Below, in pieces: positions 51,737-63,157 of a stretch of DNA of 64,000 bases. The DNA is from Hemibagrus wyckioides (Eukaryota; Chordata; Actinopteri; Siluriformes; Bagridae). The position numbers and the translations under genes are program-made. The stretch covers positions 27,006,855 to 27,070,854 of the forward strand of contig NC_080715.1 of NCBI RefSeq assembly GCF_019097595.1, given 5' to 3'. Below the pieces are notes generated by a model. The model saw only the letters and a program-made list of their open reading frames with translations, was not told the origin of the DNA and searched no databases. How positions within the stretch are numbered: the stretch's first letter is position 1; each line of letters starts with the position of its first letter.

Positions 51737-51962
51737 TGTGTTTCTACCTCATTATCCCTGTGTTCCCTTGGATCACTTCCTGGATTATAAACCTATAGCA
51801 ACCCTGAGGCTTTAAGGATACGTTTGGGGAAAAAATATAAATATACATAAATAAATCACTAGAATATAGACTACAATCCTTAAATACAGAGACTGTAGTA
51901 TTGGCTATAATTGTGATCCAATGTTAATAACACAAAAGAAACGTTGGTCATGTTGTGTACAC

Positions 51963-52397
51963 GGATCAGGCCACCTGCCTAATATTGTGTTGGTCCCCAT
52001 TTTGCTGCCAAAACAGCCCTGACCCATACAGGCATGGACTCTACTAGATCCCTGAAGGTGTGCTGTGGTATCTGGCACCAAGATGTTAGCAGCAGATCCT
52101 TTAAGTCCTGTAAGTTGTGAGGTGGGGCCTCCATGGATAGTTACAGGACTTTCGATAGATACTGACCACTGCAGACTGGGAACACCCCACAAGAGCTGCA
52201 GTTTTGGAGATGCTCTGGTCCAGTCATCTAGCCATCACAATTTGTCCCTTGTCAAACTCGCTCAAATCCTTATGCTTGCCCATTTTTCCTGCTTCTAACA
52301 CATCAACTTTGAGGACAAAATGTTCACTTGCTGCCTAATATATCCCACCCACTAACAGGTGCCATGATGAGGAGATAATCAGTGTCACTGCTCATAA
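51963..52397 (-). mobile_element. Tc1-like element, internal-deletion derivative (family A)
   Basis: It starts at ggccacctgcctaatattgt and ends in gataatcagtgtcactgctc, both family A terminal regions. It retains the last part of the transposase near 52000-52140 and the N-terminal helix-turn-helix coding region (gagctgcagttttggagatg, about 52190-52275). The catalytic middle is deleted at about 52140-52150. It is non-autonomous. Confidence 0.88.
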
Positions 52398-52864
52398 TTT
52401 TCTTTCCCCCCTCTCATTTTTCTTTTGAAATAAAAGCAGATGGAAAGAGTTAAAAACTCTGAGACATGACCACAATGATCATATGACTGATACCAAGCAC
52501 TTACAAGTCAGCTCTATTTCTGAACCACGTGGATCTGTCAGTGAAATCTGTCTAAATAAACCTGATGAAAAATATCAAAAGGAAGTTGTCCACAGTTGAA
52601 AATGACTAGAATTGATTTTAAAATGAAATGCTGTATATCTGACAGGTCTAAACCAACCAGGTCTTGTCACTTGCTTGTTACGGGTAGTGGTAAACTTGGT
52701 CTATCAGTCAGTTCTCTTTGCTATTTACTACTATTTAAGTAGCTGTGTGTGTGTGGGTGTGTGTGTTTCAGAGTGAGTGATTATGCATTAAATAAACGTC
52801 ATGCATATAGTGATGAAGAAGACAACTAAATGATCTGATTCACAAAATAAAGTCTGTTTATTTT
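52398..52864. other. Intergenic sequence, nothing recognised
   Basis: Ordinary AT-leaning DNA with a small GT run near 52746-52768. No gene or repeat family is recognised. Confidence 0.5.
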
Positions 52865-53115
52865 TTCCATTCATCCATCTTTTGTGCCTCTGATCCTACA
52901 CAGAGAGCATGGAGTCTGTCACAGGGGACTCAGGGGAACAAGGTTGAAGAGGACATCCTGGAAAGGTTGCCAATCCATCACAGTGCACAATCATACACGC
53001 ACTGCATACAATTTAGAGACAGCAATCAACACACGGCTTTGGATTGGGTGAGGAAACCAGAGAACATGCAAACTCTGACACAGAGCAGAGGAATCAAACC
53101 CCCTAACCCCTGAAG
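52865..53115 (-). repeat. Dispersed teleost repeat
   Basis: catccatcttttgtgcctct, gatcctacacagagagcatg, ggttgccaatccatcacagt, gaggaaaccagagaacatgc and gaggaatcaaaccccctaac follow in the same order as the copies at 35.5 kb and, inverted, 61.1 kb. The 5' end carries a short CATC tail remnant. Confidence 0.72.
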
Positions 53116-53627
53116 AGCGACATCCTCCTTGTAATTTCACATAATTTTTAAATATGATACCATAACCGAAGGTGTCTGAAAAGTCAGGAACGTACAGCGA
53201 TATGCAGAGCAAATACGTTGATCTGAACACGGTGAGAAAATCCACAAAAACCCCAAAGGGAAGCTGGATAAAGGTCAACTGTGTAGTTCTGTCCTCTGAT
53301 TGGTTCTCGACTCTTCAGGCATCCTATACAATAAAACTGTGATCAAATCTGATTCTATCATATCATTTTTCTCGTGTCATTACAAACATAGGCTGATTTT
53401 TACATACAACTTAGGTTGCATTCAGAGAATTTTGTGGAATTGGTCCAAAAAACAAAAAAAAATCCTAACATCGGTTTCATTGAGGATGTTGAATATACTC
53501 AACACACTGTGATGCATATTTTTTTACACTAATGTATGCATGTGTTAGCAAACTGAATACGGTTTTAGCCTGGCTTTCTGTGACTCCACTCTGGCCACAG
53601 TCAGTGTGTGTGTGTGTGTGTGTGTAT

Positions 53628-54178
53628 AGATACACTATATTGCCAAAACTTTTGGGACACCCCTCCAAATCATTGAATTCAGGTGTTGTTTTTCAGGGGT
53701 TGACTCGGCCCCTTAGTTCCAGTGAAGGGAACTCTTAATGCTTCAGCGTAGTAAGACATTTTGGACAATTTCATGCTCCCAACTTTGTGGGAACAGTTTG
53801 GGGATGACTCCTTCCTGTTCCAACATGACTGTACACCAGTGCACAAAGCAAGGTCCATGAAGACATGGATAAGTGAGGTTGGTGTAGAGGAACTTCACAG
53901 AGTCCTGACTTCAACCTGATAGAACACCTTTGGGATGAATTAGAGTGGAGACTGTGAGCCAGACCTTCTTGTACAGATCCACATCAGTGCCTGACCTCAC
54001 AAATGCTCTTCTATAGGAACGATCAAAAATTCCAATAAACACACTCCTAAACCTTGTGGAAAGCCTTCTCAGAAGAGTTGAAGCTGTTATAGCTGCAAAG
54101 GGCGGGACAACTCCATATTACATTCATGTGCATGTAAAGGCAGATGTCCCAAAACCTTTGCCAATATAGTGTACATAT
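53628..54178 (+). mobile_element. Tc1-like element, truncated transposase (family B)
   Basis: The termini are acactatattgccaaaacttt (53631) and its complement ending ttgccaatatagtgtac (54173). Inside, the plus strand encodes remnants of the DDE domain: LWEQFGDD, the SPDFNLIEHLWDELEWRL-like third catalytic block (about 53900-53960), and LLNLVESLLRRVEAVIAAKG near the end. The N-terminal half is missing and frames are broken. Unlike copies at 48.3, 56.6 and 61.5 kb, this one ends in a normal terminal repeat rather than folding back. It lies 130 bp downstream of the TMEM177 stop. Confidence 0.9.
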
Positions 54179-54308
54179 ATTTGAGTCTAATATCGTTCTA
54201 TCCCCATAAACATGCCTACTATGTAACATAGTCACCATATCTGAACATGCTCATGGAAGGACATCAGAAAGTTCTTTTAGTAAACAGAACCTTTTACTCA
54301 AATGTCCT

Positions 54309-55241
54309 TTATGCTTTCTCCTCTTTCAGCAGATTCAGAATTCCATCTCGTCTGGATGTGTACGGCGCATGCTTCATACTCAGCAGGCTGGCGGGGAACA
54401 GATTGCCGCTTGGTGTGTACATCTCCTCCCCCTTGGGCCCCATCAGAACACGCAGGGTTTTATTCCTGGCCAGAATCTTCTCATAGAACTCAACTCCTCC
54501 CTTCGCGTAGTCATGGGACAGGCTAGCAGCCCGCCGGTCCGAGTGGAACTCCAGCCACTGGTTCACGGCGTCAGAGGCTAAATAGTACGACAAGGCTCCG
54601 AGACCCAGAGCGAGCGTATTAACCCCGGCTCGGAGGATAACGGATCGAGCGAAGAGCCCAAAAATCTGCTTGAGAGCCACGCTGTAAATCCAGGCTCCAG
54701 CCAAGCAGCTCGGAGCCACTGCAGCATGCAGCACCGGGCCAGCGCACTCTAACCGGGCCACCTCGCGTGCCATGGCAAACTTCTGCGCATCTTCAGACAA
54801 CACCAGGGCATTTTTCAGTGTGCTGCCTGTCTCACTGTCCCAGTCCACTTCTTTACTGTTGATGAGAATGGTGCGATTTGTGATTCCCGACAGGTCGTCC
54901 GGGGTGCTGTTAAAATTGGATGGGATTCCGATCTGTGCTCCGGAGGGAAGCCACGGGATCCCTGCACCAACAGGATGGAAACCATAAGCAGCGAAAGCCG
55001 TGTAGTTCTCCGAAGAACTGACCGCCGAGTCTTTCAGCACCTGCTGGAACACATTCTCCAGCTTTTCCGACAACGTCGCCGGCTCTCCTTTGCTCCAGGC
55101 CTGATAGATTTTTCGGTAAGTGTTTTCTGGAAAGACGTGGTAGAAGATGTTCGCCGTGAAAACGCCTCCACAGCCAGCAAGAAGAAGAGGCGTCCGATAT
55201 TTCTGCACCAGCACTGAGAACTTCAAAAAATGAGAAGCCAT
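54309..55241 (-). CDS. tmem177: TMEM177, transmembrane protein 177
   Basis: TMEM177 is a mitochondrial inner-membrane protein which in mammals associates with COX20 and modulates assembly of cytochrome c oxidase subunit 2. This intact single coding exon encodes 310 residues; the human protein is about 311. Visible features are an N-terminal hydrophobic segment (about residues 19-37, LLAGCGGVFTANIFYHVF), two adjacent hydrophobic segments (about 171-196 and 200-222), and conserved blocks AQKFAMAREV (152-161), GGVEFYEKILARN (248-260) and MYTPSGN (274-280). I chose the ATG at 55241 because an acceptor TTTCTGCAG lies only about 25 bp upstream; the in-frame ATG 90 bp further up is intronic. The stop is at 54309-54311. 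A Tc1-like element lies 130 bp downstream and PTPN4 follows on the same strand. No stop or frameshift was seen. Confidence 0.96.
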   Translation of the reverse strand: MASHFLKFSVLVQKYRTPLLLAGCGGVFTANIFYHVFPENTYRKIYQAWSKGEPATLSEKLENVFQQVLKDSAVSSSENYTAFAAYGFHPVGAGIPWLPSGAQIGIPSNFNSTPDDLSGITNRTILINSKEVDWDSETGSTLKNALVLSEDAQKFAMAREVARLECAGPVLHAAVAPSCLAGAWIYSVALKQIFGLFARSVILRAGVNTLALGLGALSYYLASDAVNQWLEFHSDRRAASLSHDYAKGGVEFYEKILARNKTLRVLMGPKGEEMYTPSGNLFPASLLSMKHAPYTSRRDGILNLLKEEKA

Positions 55242-55544
55242 CACCTCCTCGTGCTGCTGAATCTCTGCAGAAATATAATGCAATATTAAATGTAGTGTTA
55301 TTAGTGATTTGAGTGTTATAGATGATATCAAATTAAAGACAGGTCAGATGATATAAACAGATACTTTACTTCCACAATGGAGTCAAGCAATGAATTGTGA
55401 ACAGCTTTGATTTAGCTACATTGCTAACAAACTGAAATATATTTCACAGAATATGACATAACAAATTCCTGATCTACGGTCCAAACGTAAAAGCTGCAAT
55501 TTATTTTTTTCTAATCTAAGTTATATGAACTTTAATTCACTCAC

Positions 55545-55690
55545 ACTAGACCTCAGAGCAGCATTTCCACAAGGACGATTAAAGCAAGCACCATACCGGC
55601 AAAGAGAAAGAGCTGCCGTAAAGCGTCGAACTGTTTACGTCAGTTTTACGTCTGTCAGCTCGCTAGAATCGCAAAAGGCTCCCTATATAT
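55545..55690 (-). other. tmem177: TMEM177 putative 5' UTR exon and promoter region
   Basis: A strong donor-like GTGAGT on the minus strand (plus 55544-55539) would pair with the acceptor at about 55267 in front of the TMEM177 start, giving an intron of about 280 bp. The upstream stretch contains several CpG and CGTCA-type motifs (tttacgtcagttttacgtct at about 55635). The exon's upstream limit is a guess. Confidence 0.55.
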
Positions 55691-55699
55691 GTGCACTAA

Positions 55700-56098
55700 T
55701 AAGGGTATGACTTGACGACTTTTACACCCTACGTAGTGCACTACAAGTTTACTATTTAATCTTTTAAGACGGCACCCAATTTGAAACCGTATGTAAATAT
55801 TGCACAATAAAGATGTGTAAAATCATTGTATTTTCTTTTTTTAATCAGCATACGACAAGTAGTGACATTATACAGTATGTTATTGTTACGTATTTTGTCT
55901 TTTGTACCAAACTGATTGATCTGTATTAAAAAAAGAGTGAATAAAAACGTAAAGGATTTCTATGCACCACATACACACAAGTTTGTATTACTCTCCTTGT
56001 CAGGACCTTGTCATTCACTTTGTTTTTATATGATTAATGTAATGCCTACGTCTAAATCTAACCCTAAAGCACAACCACCCACCCACCCCCACACACAC
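55700..56098. other. Intergenic sequence upstream of TMEM177
   Basis: AT-rich ordinary DNA. No open frame or repeat is recognised until the (CA)n and Tc1-like end at about 56090. Confidence 0.5.
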
Positions 56099-56104
56099 AC
56101 ACAC

Positions 56105-56540
56105 ACTATATGGACAAAATTTGTGGACACCTGACCATCACACCCATGATGGATGTGTGAACCCATCCTGCCACATGTCATCAGTCCAGCCTGGTGGTGG
56201 TGTAATGATGTGGGGAATGTTTTGGGTTTGTTAACACCAATCAGCCATTACTTGAATGCCACATACTCTTTATATATTGCCTCTGATCATCTGCATCACT
56301 TTATAACCACAGTTCAACATCTTCTAATGGCTACTTCCAGCATGATCATGCACCAAGTCACAGACTGGCTTCATGACGATGTGTTCTTCAGTGACCGTTC
56401 CAGTTACTGGATCTGAATCCAGTAGAACACCTTTGGGATTTTATAGACAGGAGCTTCATGGCATGAAAGTGCAATCATATGAACATGGACAGACACCATG
56501 AGGCTGTTTTGAGAGCAAATAGAGTATGTGTATACATATG
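56105..56540 (+). mobile_element. Tc1-like element remnant (third type)
   Basis: It opens with actatatggacaaaatttgt and ggacacctgaccatcacacc, a terminal sequence different from families A and B. The plus strand shows decayed transposase text: GGVMMWGMFW-like sequence at about 56195-56225, then HDHAPSH-like and IQ(N)TFGIL-like blocks near 56345 and 56430. It is badly frameshifted. The 3' end runs into the fold-back element at about 56550. Confidence 0.8.
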
Positions 56541-56549
56541 TGTATAGTG

Positions 56550-57269
<720 letters not shown>

Positions 57270-57407
57270 CCCGACATGGTCAAAACTGTCAGATATTTCT
57301 GTCCTTTTTCTGTCCCCACTAAGATATAAACACACACACACACACACACACACAGCCAGCGTGACGGAATAGTCCACTTTCTCAAGCGGGGAAAGCTGCA
57401 ACATCTG

Positions 57408-57795
57408 GTGAGCACCGCTGTCGGGGAGAAGAGACAGTTAGTAGCTTGTAGACTGTGGACACACTGGACCTTGTGTTTATTGCCGGGATGTAGAAGAGAA
57501 CACTGCGGGGAAATTCTTCAGGATTTTCGCCGAAAACTCGAGCGTCCTGCCGACGAGACCATTCTGTCTTTTCTATTTATAGAATCCGTCGTTGCGATGT
57601 GAAGATTTGTGGCAGAGTAATTTGACGAGAGCGGAAGAAGAAGAAGAAGAAGAAGAAGAAGAAGAAAACAGCTCTGTGTGTTCTCGACCATAAAGGAGAA
57701 CCTGTTGAATAAACAACCTCTACACTGATATTAAGGGCATGTGGGGAAGGGATTGGGACACAGCCCTTCTGAACGAGGCAGCCGGCAGATCTCGG
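57408..57795 (+). other. Possible first exon of an unidentified plus-strand gene
   Basis: This stretch is richer in CpG than its surroundings and ends in a strong donor: ctcgg followed by gtaagtgcc at 57796. An ATG at 57739 opens a frame of exactly 19 codons to that donor (MWGRDWDTALLNEAAGRSR, phase 0). A second frame at 57408-57602 is also open. I recognise neither. No second exon was found downstream in the window, so this could equally be a UTR exon or chance. A (GAA)n tract interrupts it at about 57632-57666. Confidence 0.35.
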
Positions 57796-57864
57796 GTAAG
57801 TGCCCTTAGGAGAAAGCAAAATGTTTGGATGTATTAACGGGATCATTAGGGATGGACAGACTGT

Positions 57865-57904
<40 letters not shown>

Positions 57905-57978
57905 TCAGTGTGAAATTTGAGGGAGTGTCTGTTTCCGGCTCTCTACTGGCATGCAGCTGTCAGATCTGAAGTACATAA

Positions 57979-58026
<48 letters not shown>

Positions 58027-58027
58027 G

Positions 58028-58058
<31 letters not shown>

Positions 58059-58184
58059 GTAGATAGATAGATAGATAAACAAACAAACAATCAAATAAGT
58101 AAGTAAGTAAGTAAATAAATAAATAAATGTGTTACAAACAGCCCAGATAGCTCACATTTTGTTCAGCATTTTAATGTTTTTCAT
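57796..58184. other. Sequence with (GT)n, (GA)n and (GATA)n runs
   Basis: (GT)n(GA)n at 57862-57903, (GATA)n at 57979-58077, and AAGT/AAAT at 58096-58127. No gene. Confidence 0.85.
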
Positions 58185-58333
58185 CTCAGGGTTGCCAGAT
58201 TATAAATGCTCAATTTCTAATCCAGTCCAACTGAAAAAGCAATCCCAGAGAAATGTGTGCCAAATGTGTAAACCATCCAACAATAGGGTTAATAAAACAT
58301 CCCAGTTTGGTGGTTCACAATCTGGCAACCCAG
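58185..58333. mobile_element. Small MITE-like inverted-repeat element
   Basis: The ends gggttgccagatt (58188-58200) and aatctggcaaccc (about 58319-58331) are perfect inverted repeats of 13 bp about 145 bp apart. There is no coding content and no clear target duplication. A short non-autonomous DNA transposon is the likely identity. Confidence 0.6.
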
Positions 58334-59139
58334 ACTGTATGGAAACTTTTGAGAAAGCACCCGAGCAGCATGTTAGTTTTCTCCATTTTGGGTGAAACCA
58401 CAACAAGACAAAAATATATCTGTTGGGGAAATACAAGACAGCGTTCACGTCGTCAAATGTGCAGAGATACGTGGTGGGAGATGCGGTCATGTTGTACAAA
58501 AGTTCAAAAAAGATCAGACAGTGCAGTGACACATCAGCTAGTGAAGTCTTTTTAGCTCATTATAGATCACAAAGGAGTCTAATTTCTCAAACCAGAGCAT
58601 CAAAATCGAAAAAACTCCACTCTGAATGACATGCACGTCAGTATGTCTAATCAATATGTTATCATCAGTTATGCTAACGTTTATCAGTTTCTTTTATCAC
58701 CCACCATGACCTCTTTGCTGATAGTGAGTTCATCTCTACCTAAACAGAGTGATGCAGCAGTGCTTTAATCTCTCCTCTTCATCTCTACATAAATCTACAG
58801 CTTCAACTTTCCTGGTAGCTCCACCCCTCAATTCCATCCTACTCATCATCTCATATACCGCAAATCATTTTAACTGTGTCATGCAGTGTCGCACGGAGCA
58901 CAGAGTCTGACGTCTCCCAATACTTCTACATCTCTGGCATTTAAGTGAAAACAAAACTGCTTTTGTGTTTGAGATCCAACTGCAAAAGCTTCCTGTTATC
59001 CCTTATGTTTGAACGATTTTCTCTTATGAAATGCCGTTATAACCGCTCTACCGATATCAGTCTGTGACATCATAGTCGCACATGAACATAAATTCTCACA
59101 GGGATATTAGCACCAGAACCATGTACCCCATCACAATGG
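58334..59139. other. Sequence without recognised features
   Basis: About 800 bp. Two overlapping frames near 58253-58555 on opposite strands are unsupported by any motif. Nothing is called. Confidence 0.5.
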
Positions 59140-59345
59140 TGGTGGTAGCACAAGTGGTTAAGGCTCTGGGTCATTGACCGGCGGATCAGGGTTCAAGCCC
59201 CAGCACCACCAAGCTGCCGTCGTTGGGCCCTTGAGCAGGGGCGCTCCATCATGGCTGGCTCTGCGCTCTGACCCCAAGGATAGGATATATAGAAAGAATT
59301 TCACTATGCAGTAATGTATATGTGAGAAATGAAGACAACTTAAAA
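59140..59345 (+). repeat. tRNA-derived SINE
   Basis: It has an A-box-like tagcacaagtggttaagg (59156) and a B-box gatcagggttcaagcccc (59186), followed by the body gcaccaccaagctgccgtcg, ttgggcccttgagcagg and gggcgctccatcatggctgg, then an AT-rich tail. This is the most complete SINE in the window and the reference for the fragments at 30.1, 30.3, 33.1 and 62.2 kb. Confidence 0.85.
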
Positions 59346-59985
59346 GTCATGCAGCAGAAAGAGATTTTAATGTGTTTTAGCAAGAGGTTTTCTTTAATTA
59401 TTTCTGTAAAAGACTTTGTAATGCTTTAATGTTGTAAATATGAAAGCATCTGGTATCTCACAGGATCTAATCTTTTGATTCTGTACAGTTTAGGTTCAAG
59501 TGTATGATTTGAGTTGAACGGGTCTGACTGGAGAATATGTCAGACCCGTTCAACATTAAGATCATTTTATCTTGTAGAGAGAGTGTTCAGTGTGATGTGT
59601 AATATCCTTGTGTTGCAATTCAGACAACACACACACACAAACACACAGACACACACACACACACACACACAGCACAACATGCAGTGAGTCTCAACTCTGT
59701 GACATGTAGCTCGTTGACTAATCACGTCACTTCTAATGCATTGTAGTTGAAATATGTACTTAGTTGCAGATTTTACTCAGTCATGTGTTAACAGCTGAAC
59801 ACCTGAACTCATATTCATGAGAATTCTTAGTGCAAAGAGTGACAGAATTCTGAGAAAATTCTTAGAAATGTGGGTCTTTCCCCACTAAGTACTGCATCAG
59901 CTATATGTGGCTGAAATGATAATAAAGCTTCTTGACTTGATTTGACTCAAAATTAAAGAGACGATCCTAGTAAAGATAAAACTGT
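59346..59985. other. Intergenic sequence with (CA)n run
   Basis: A CA run lies at about 59629-59671. A short inverted repeat, gggtctgactggagaatatg then tcagacccgttcaac (about 59519-59551), could form a hairpin. No gene. Confidence 0.55.
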
Positions 59986-60777
59986 TTCACAAAACTGGGT
60001 GTTCCCAGTCCGCAGTGGTCAGTATCTATCAAAAGTGGTCCAAGGAAGGAACAGTGGTGAACCGGCGACAGGGTCATGGGTGGCCAAGGCTCATTGATGC
60101 ACGTGGGGAGTGAAGGCTGGCCCGTGTGATCCGATCCAACAGACGAGCTACTGTTGCTCAAATTACTGAAGAAGTTAATGATGGTTCTGATAGAAAGGTG
60201 TCAGAATACACAGTGCATCACAGTTTATTGCATATGGGGCTGCATAGTTGCAGATCAGTCAGGGTGGCCATGCTGACCCCTGTGCACCACCAAAAGCACC
60301 AACAATGGGCATGTGAGCATCATAACTGGACCACGGAGCAATGAAAAAATGTGGCCTGGTCTGATGAATCATGTTTTTTTTTTTTTTTTACATCACGTGG
60401 CCGGGTGCGTGTCCGTCACTTACCTGGGGAACACATGGCACCAGGATGCACTATGGGAAGATGGCAAGCTTGTGAAGGCAGTGTCATGCTTTGGGCAATG
60501 TTCTGCTGGGAAACCTTGGGTCCTGCCATCCATGTGGTCTCTTTCAGCAGGATAATGCGCCGTATCACAGAGCAAAAATGGTTCAGGAATGGTTTGATGA
60601 GCACAAGAACAAGTTTGAGGTGTTGACTTGGCCTCCAGCATCTGTAGGATGCGCTGGACAAACTAGTCCGGTCCATGGAGACCCCACCTCGTAACTTAGA
60701 CTTAAAGGATCTGCTGCAAACCAAAGATCTTGGTGCCAGATACCACAGCACACCTTCAGGGATCTAGTGGAGTCCAT
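59986..60777 (+). mobile_element. Tc1-like element with degraded transposase (family A)
   Basis: On the plus strand the transposase text runs: [20 protein letters not shown] with RLIDARGE (60030-60108), RRATVAQITEEVNDGSDRKV (60132-60195), VAWSDESCF with the first catalytic Asp (60351), GCTMGRWQACEGSVMLWAMF (60450), and FQQDNAPYHRAKMVQEWF with the second Asp (about 60545). Stops, frameshifts and a deletion before FQQDNA inactivate it. It ends at ctagtggagtcca (60776) without the terminal repeat. The N-terminal 40 or so residues are also missing. Confidence 0.93.
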
Positions 60778-61084
60778 TTTTTCCCTTGTTTTTGTCTTGT
60801 CCTTGCTCAGAGTTGCTCTGAGATTAGTCCTGCATTACTAGTTAAGATAATATTCCTAGTTTATGCTAAATCAGGAGATTATTTTAAGAACATGGATCCG
60901 GTGTCAGTTACCTATCACTGGTGCAGCTTTTGAAGGAATCATTTCAGAGATTGTAGATTAATTAAATCACCACCCAGAGGAGGCACTGTCTTACAGCACT
61001 GATGGATTTACATCACTTTAGAAAAATGGATAGACAAAAAAATAATCTCATGGAGTTTCCAAGGAGGAGGAGGAGGAAGTTGGG
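60778..61084. other. Spacer, nothing recognised
   Basis: Ordinary-complexity DNA between two repeats. No gene. Confidence 0.5.
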
Positions 61085-61420
61085 GGTGATAGTGACTTAG
61101 AGATTAGCATGTTTGTCTCACATCTTGAGGGTTGGGGGTTCAATTCTTGCCTTTTTCCTGTGTGGGTGGAGTCTGCATGTTTTTCCCTGTGCTGTAGTGG
61201 TTTTCTCTGGGTGCTCTGGTTTCCTCCCCCAGTCTGAAGACATACGTTGTAGGCTGATGAGCATCTTTAATTTGTTTGTAGTGTGTAAATGGGCATGTGT
61301 AGGTGTGTGACTGTGCCATGCATTGAGTCTAGGGTGCCCCCTGTCTTGTGCTGGAATAGACCTCAGGTTCCAGGTGGCACTGTGTAGGATAAGAGATACA
61401 CAAAATGGATGGATGGATGG
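61085..61420 (+). repeat. Dispersed teleost repeat with (GGAT)n tail
   Basis: gttgggggttcaattcttgc (B-box-like) is followed by gtgtgggtggagtctgcatg, ctctggtttcctcccccagt, gaagacatacgttgtaggct and taggataagagatacac, ending in aaaatggatggatggatgga. It is the same family, in the opposite orientation, as the copies at 35.5 and 52.9 kb. Confidence 0.75.
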
Positions 61421-61489
61421 ATCCCAACAGCTCCCATAGCAATCTTAGTTACATATACATTACAGCACAGTGAAATTCTTTCTTCATAT

Positions 61490-62132
61490 ACACTATATTG
61501 TTACAGTGAAAGGAACTCTTAATGCTTCAGCATACCAAGACATTTTGGACAATTTCATGCTCCCAACTTTATGTGAATAGTTTAGGGATGACCCCTTCCT
61601 GTTCCAACATGACTGTATACCAGTGCACAAAGCAAGGTCCATAAAGACATGGATGAGGGAGTTTGGTGTGGGGGAACTTGACTGGCCTGCACAGAGTCCT
61701 GACCTCAACCTGATAGAACACCTTTGGGATGAATTAGAGAGGAGACTGCAAGCCAGGCCTTCTTGTCCAACATCAGTGCCTGACCTCACAAATTGCGCTT
61801 CTAGAGAATGATAAAAAAATTCCCATAAACACACTCCTAAACCTTGTGGAAAGACTTCCCAGAAGAGTTGAAGCTGTTAAAGCTGCAAGGGGTGGGCCAA
61901 CTCCATATTACATTCATGTGCATGTAAAGGCAGATGTCCCAGTTTTGGCCTGGCTCGCAGTCTCCGCTCTAATTCATCCCAAAGGTGTTCTATCAGGTTG
62001 AGGTCAGGATTTCTGTTCCCACAAACTTGGGAGTATGAAACTGTCCAAAATGCAATGCTGTAACATTAAATGTTGTAACTGTAACATTTCCTTTCACTGG
62101 AACTAAGGGGCCAAGCCCAACCCCTAAATTAA
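61490..62132 (+). mobile_element. Fold-back Tc1-like derivative (family B), copy 3
   Basis: The left arm encodes family B transposase on the plus strand, including TWMREFGVGELDWPAQSPDL and IEHLWDELERRLQARPS (61650-61770). This is the best-preserved third catalytic block in the window. After gcagatgtcccagttttggc (61931) the orientation flips, and the right arm repeats the catalytic region in reverse with a deletion, ending at ggggccaagcccaacccct (62107). The outermost terminal repeats are truncated on both sides. It is non-autonomous. Confidence 0.92.
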
Positions 62133-62149
62133 ATAGTGTATACCCCAGC

Positions 62150-62300
62150 TTTGGATAATGAGCTCAGAGTGTTGTGTCAGGGTCATGATACAGTGCCCCC
62201 TGGAGAAGTGAGGGTTAAGGGCCTTGCTCTGGGGCCCAACAGGGGCTGATTTGTGGTGCTGGGGCTTGAATCCTGATCCTTCGATAGCAACAACCTGACG
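62150..62300 (-). repeat. tRNA-derived SINE fragment
   Basis: On the minus strand it has a B-box-like ggattcaagccccagcacca, then tgttgggccccagagcaagg and ggggcactgtatcatgac, matching the 59.1-kb SINE body. Confidence 0.75.
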
Positions 62301-63157
62301 CACATATAATTGAAACACTAGAAACATGCTTAACTACAGCAACAAAAACAGTTAAAACTATAATAATAAGTAATATTGGTAATATGTTTTACCAATAAAC
62401 ATAAAACACCTACATTTGATTTTATTTCACACCGCTTCAGCTCAGAAGCCTTAGTCTTGCATGACATTTTGCTCAGAGCGAGAATGCTGGCTTTAAGTTG
62501 ATGTAATATTCAGGTCCATGTCCTGGGTGCCTGTGAGAGTGAGACGTCTTTCCGATTCCCTCGCAAAGTAAGGTGAATGTGAAGTGGAATTAGGAAGGAA
62601 GGAAACACGGTGTTTCCTCACATTGTGCAGTGTGGGAAGGGCCGGCCATCGCCCGCTGACAGGCGTTTCCTCCCGGAACGGTCCACGGGGTGGAGACTGT
62701 TCTCCCGGCACAGCTGGTGTGAAGAGTGTGTCAGTGGGTCAGTGACTACTTCAACATTCACACTGGCCTTCTTTTGTGGATAAAACTAAACTAAAACAGA
62801 TTTACACCTGGATTTAAACAAAGAGTGCCACTTTTAATTCTTGAGTTTGTGATTAAGGTGTAATATACACGCTGGATGTTTTCACACGTAAAAATGTGTT
62901 GCTCGAATGTGTGTTATCCAGTGGAATTTGTAAGTATTACTCATTTATTGCATTTTGTACAACTTGGCATGAAGAGACGACGTATTAAACAAAGCGTCAG
63001 CTGTATAAGGTGTGTGTGTGTGTGTGTGTGTGTATCTGTTGGTTGGTTGATGGCTGAAATTTGATCAACCGATAATTAACTGGATTTTGGTAGTGACATT
63101 TCAGTGATAGTTACACAGTAATAATGTTGGTTATTAAACGTAAATACTACATTTTCA
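62301..63157. other. Sequence without recognised features
   Basis: A (GT)n run at 63010-63033 is the only repeat. A 72-codon frame at 62493-62711 (minus) lacks any recognised domain. Nothing is called. Confidence 0.5.

Noticed and set aside
54309..55331. Longer TMEM177 frame starting at 55331
   Set aside because: The extra 30 codons overlap a splice acceptor (TTTCTGCAG) and are AT-rich intronic sequence; the 55241 ATG gives the family length.
58253..58555. Overlapping frames on both strands near 58.2-58.5 kb
   Set aside because: Partly within a MITE-like element; no motif, and both strands are equally open.
59140..59230. Functional tRNA gene suggested by A- and B-box-like motifs
   Set aside because: No cloverleaf or anticodon arm can be drawn, and the sequence continues into a SINE body shared with other copies.
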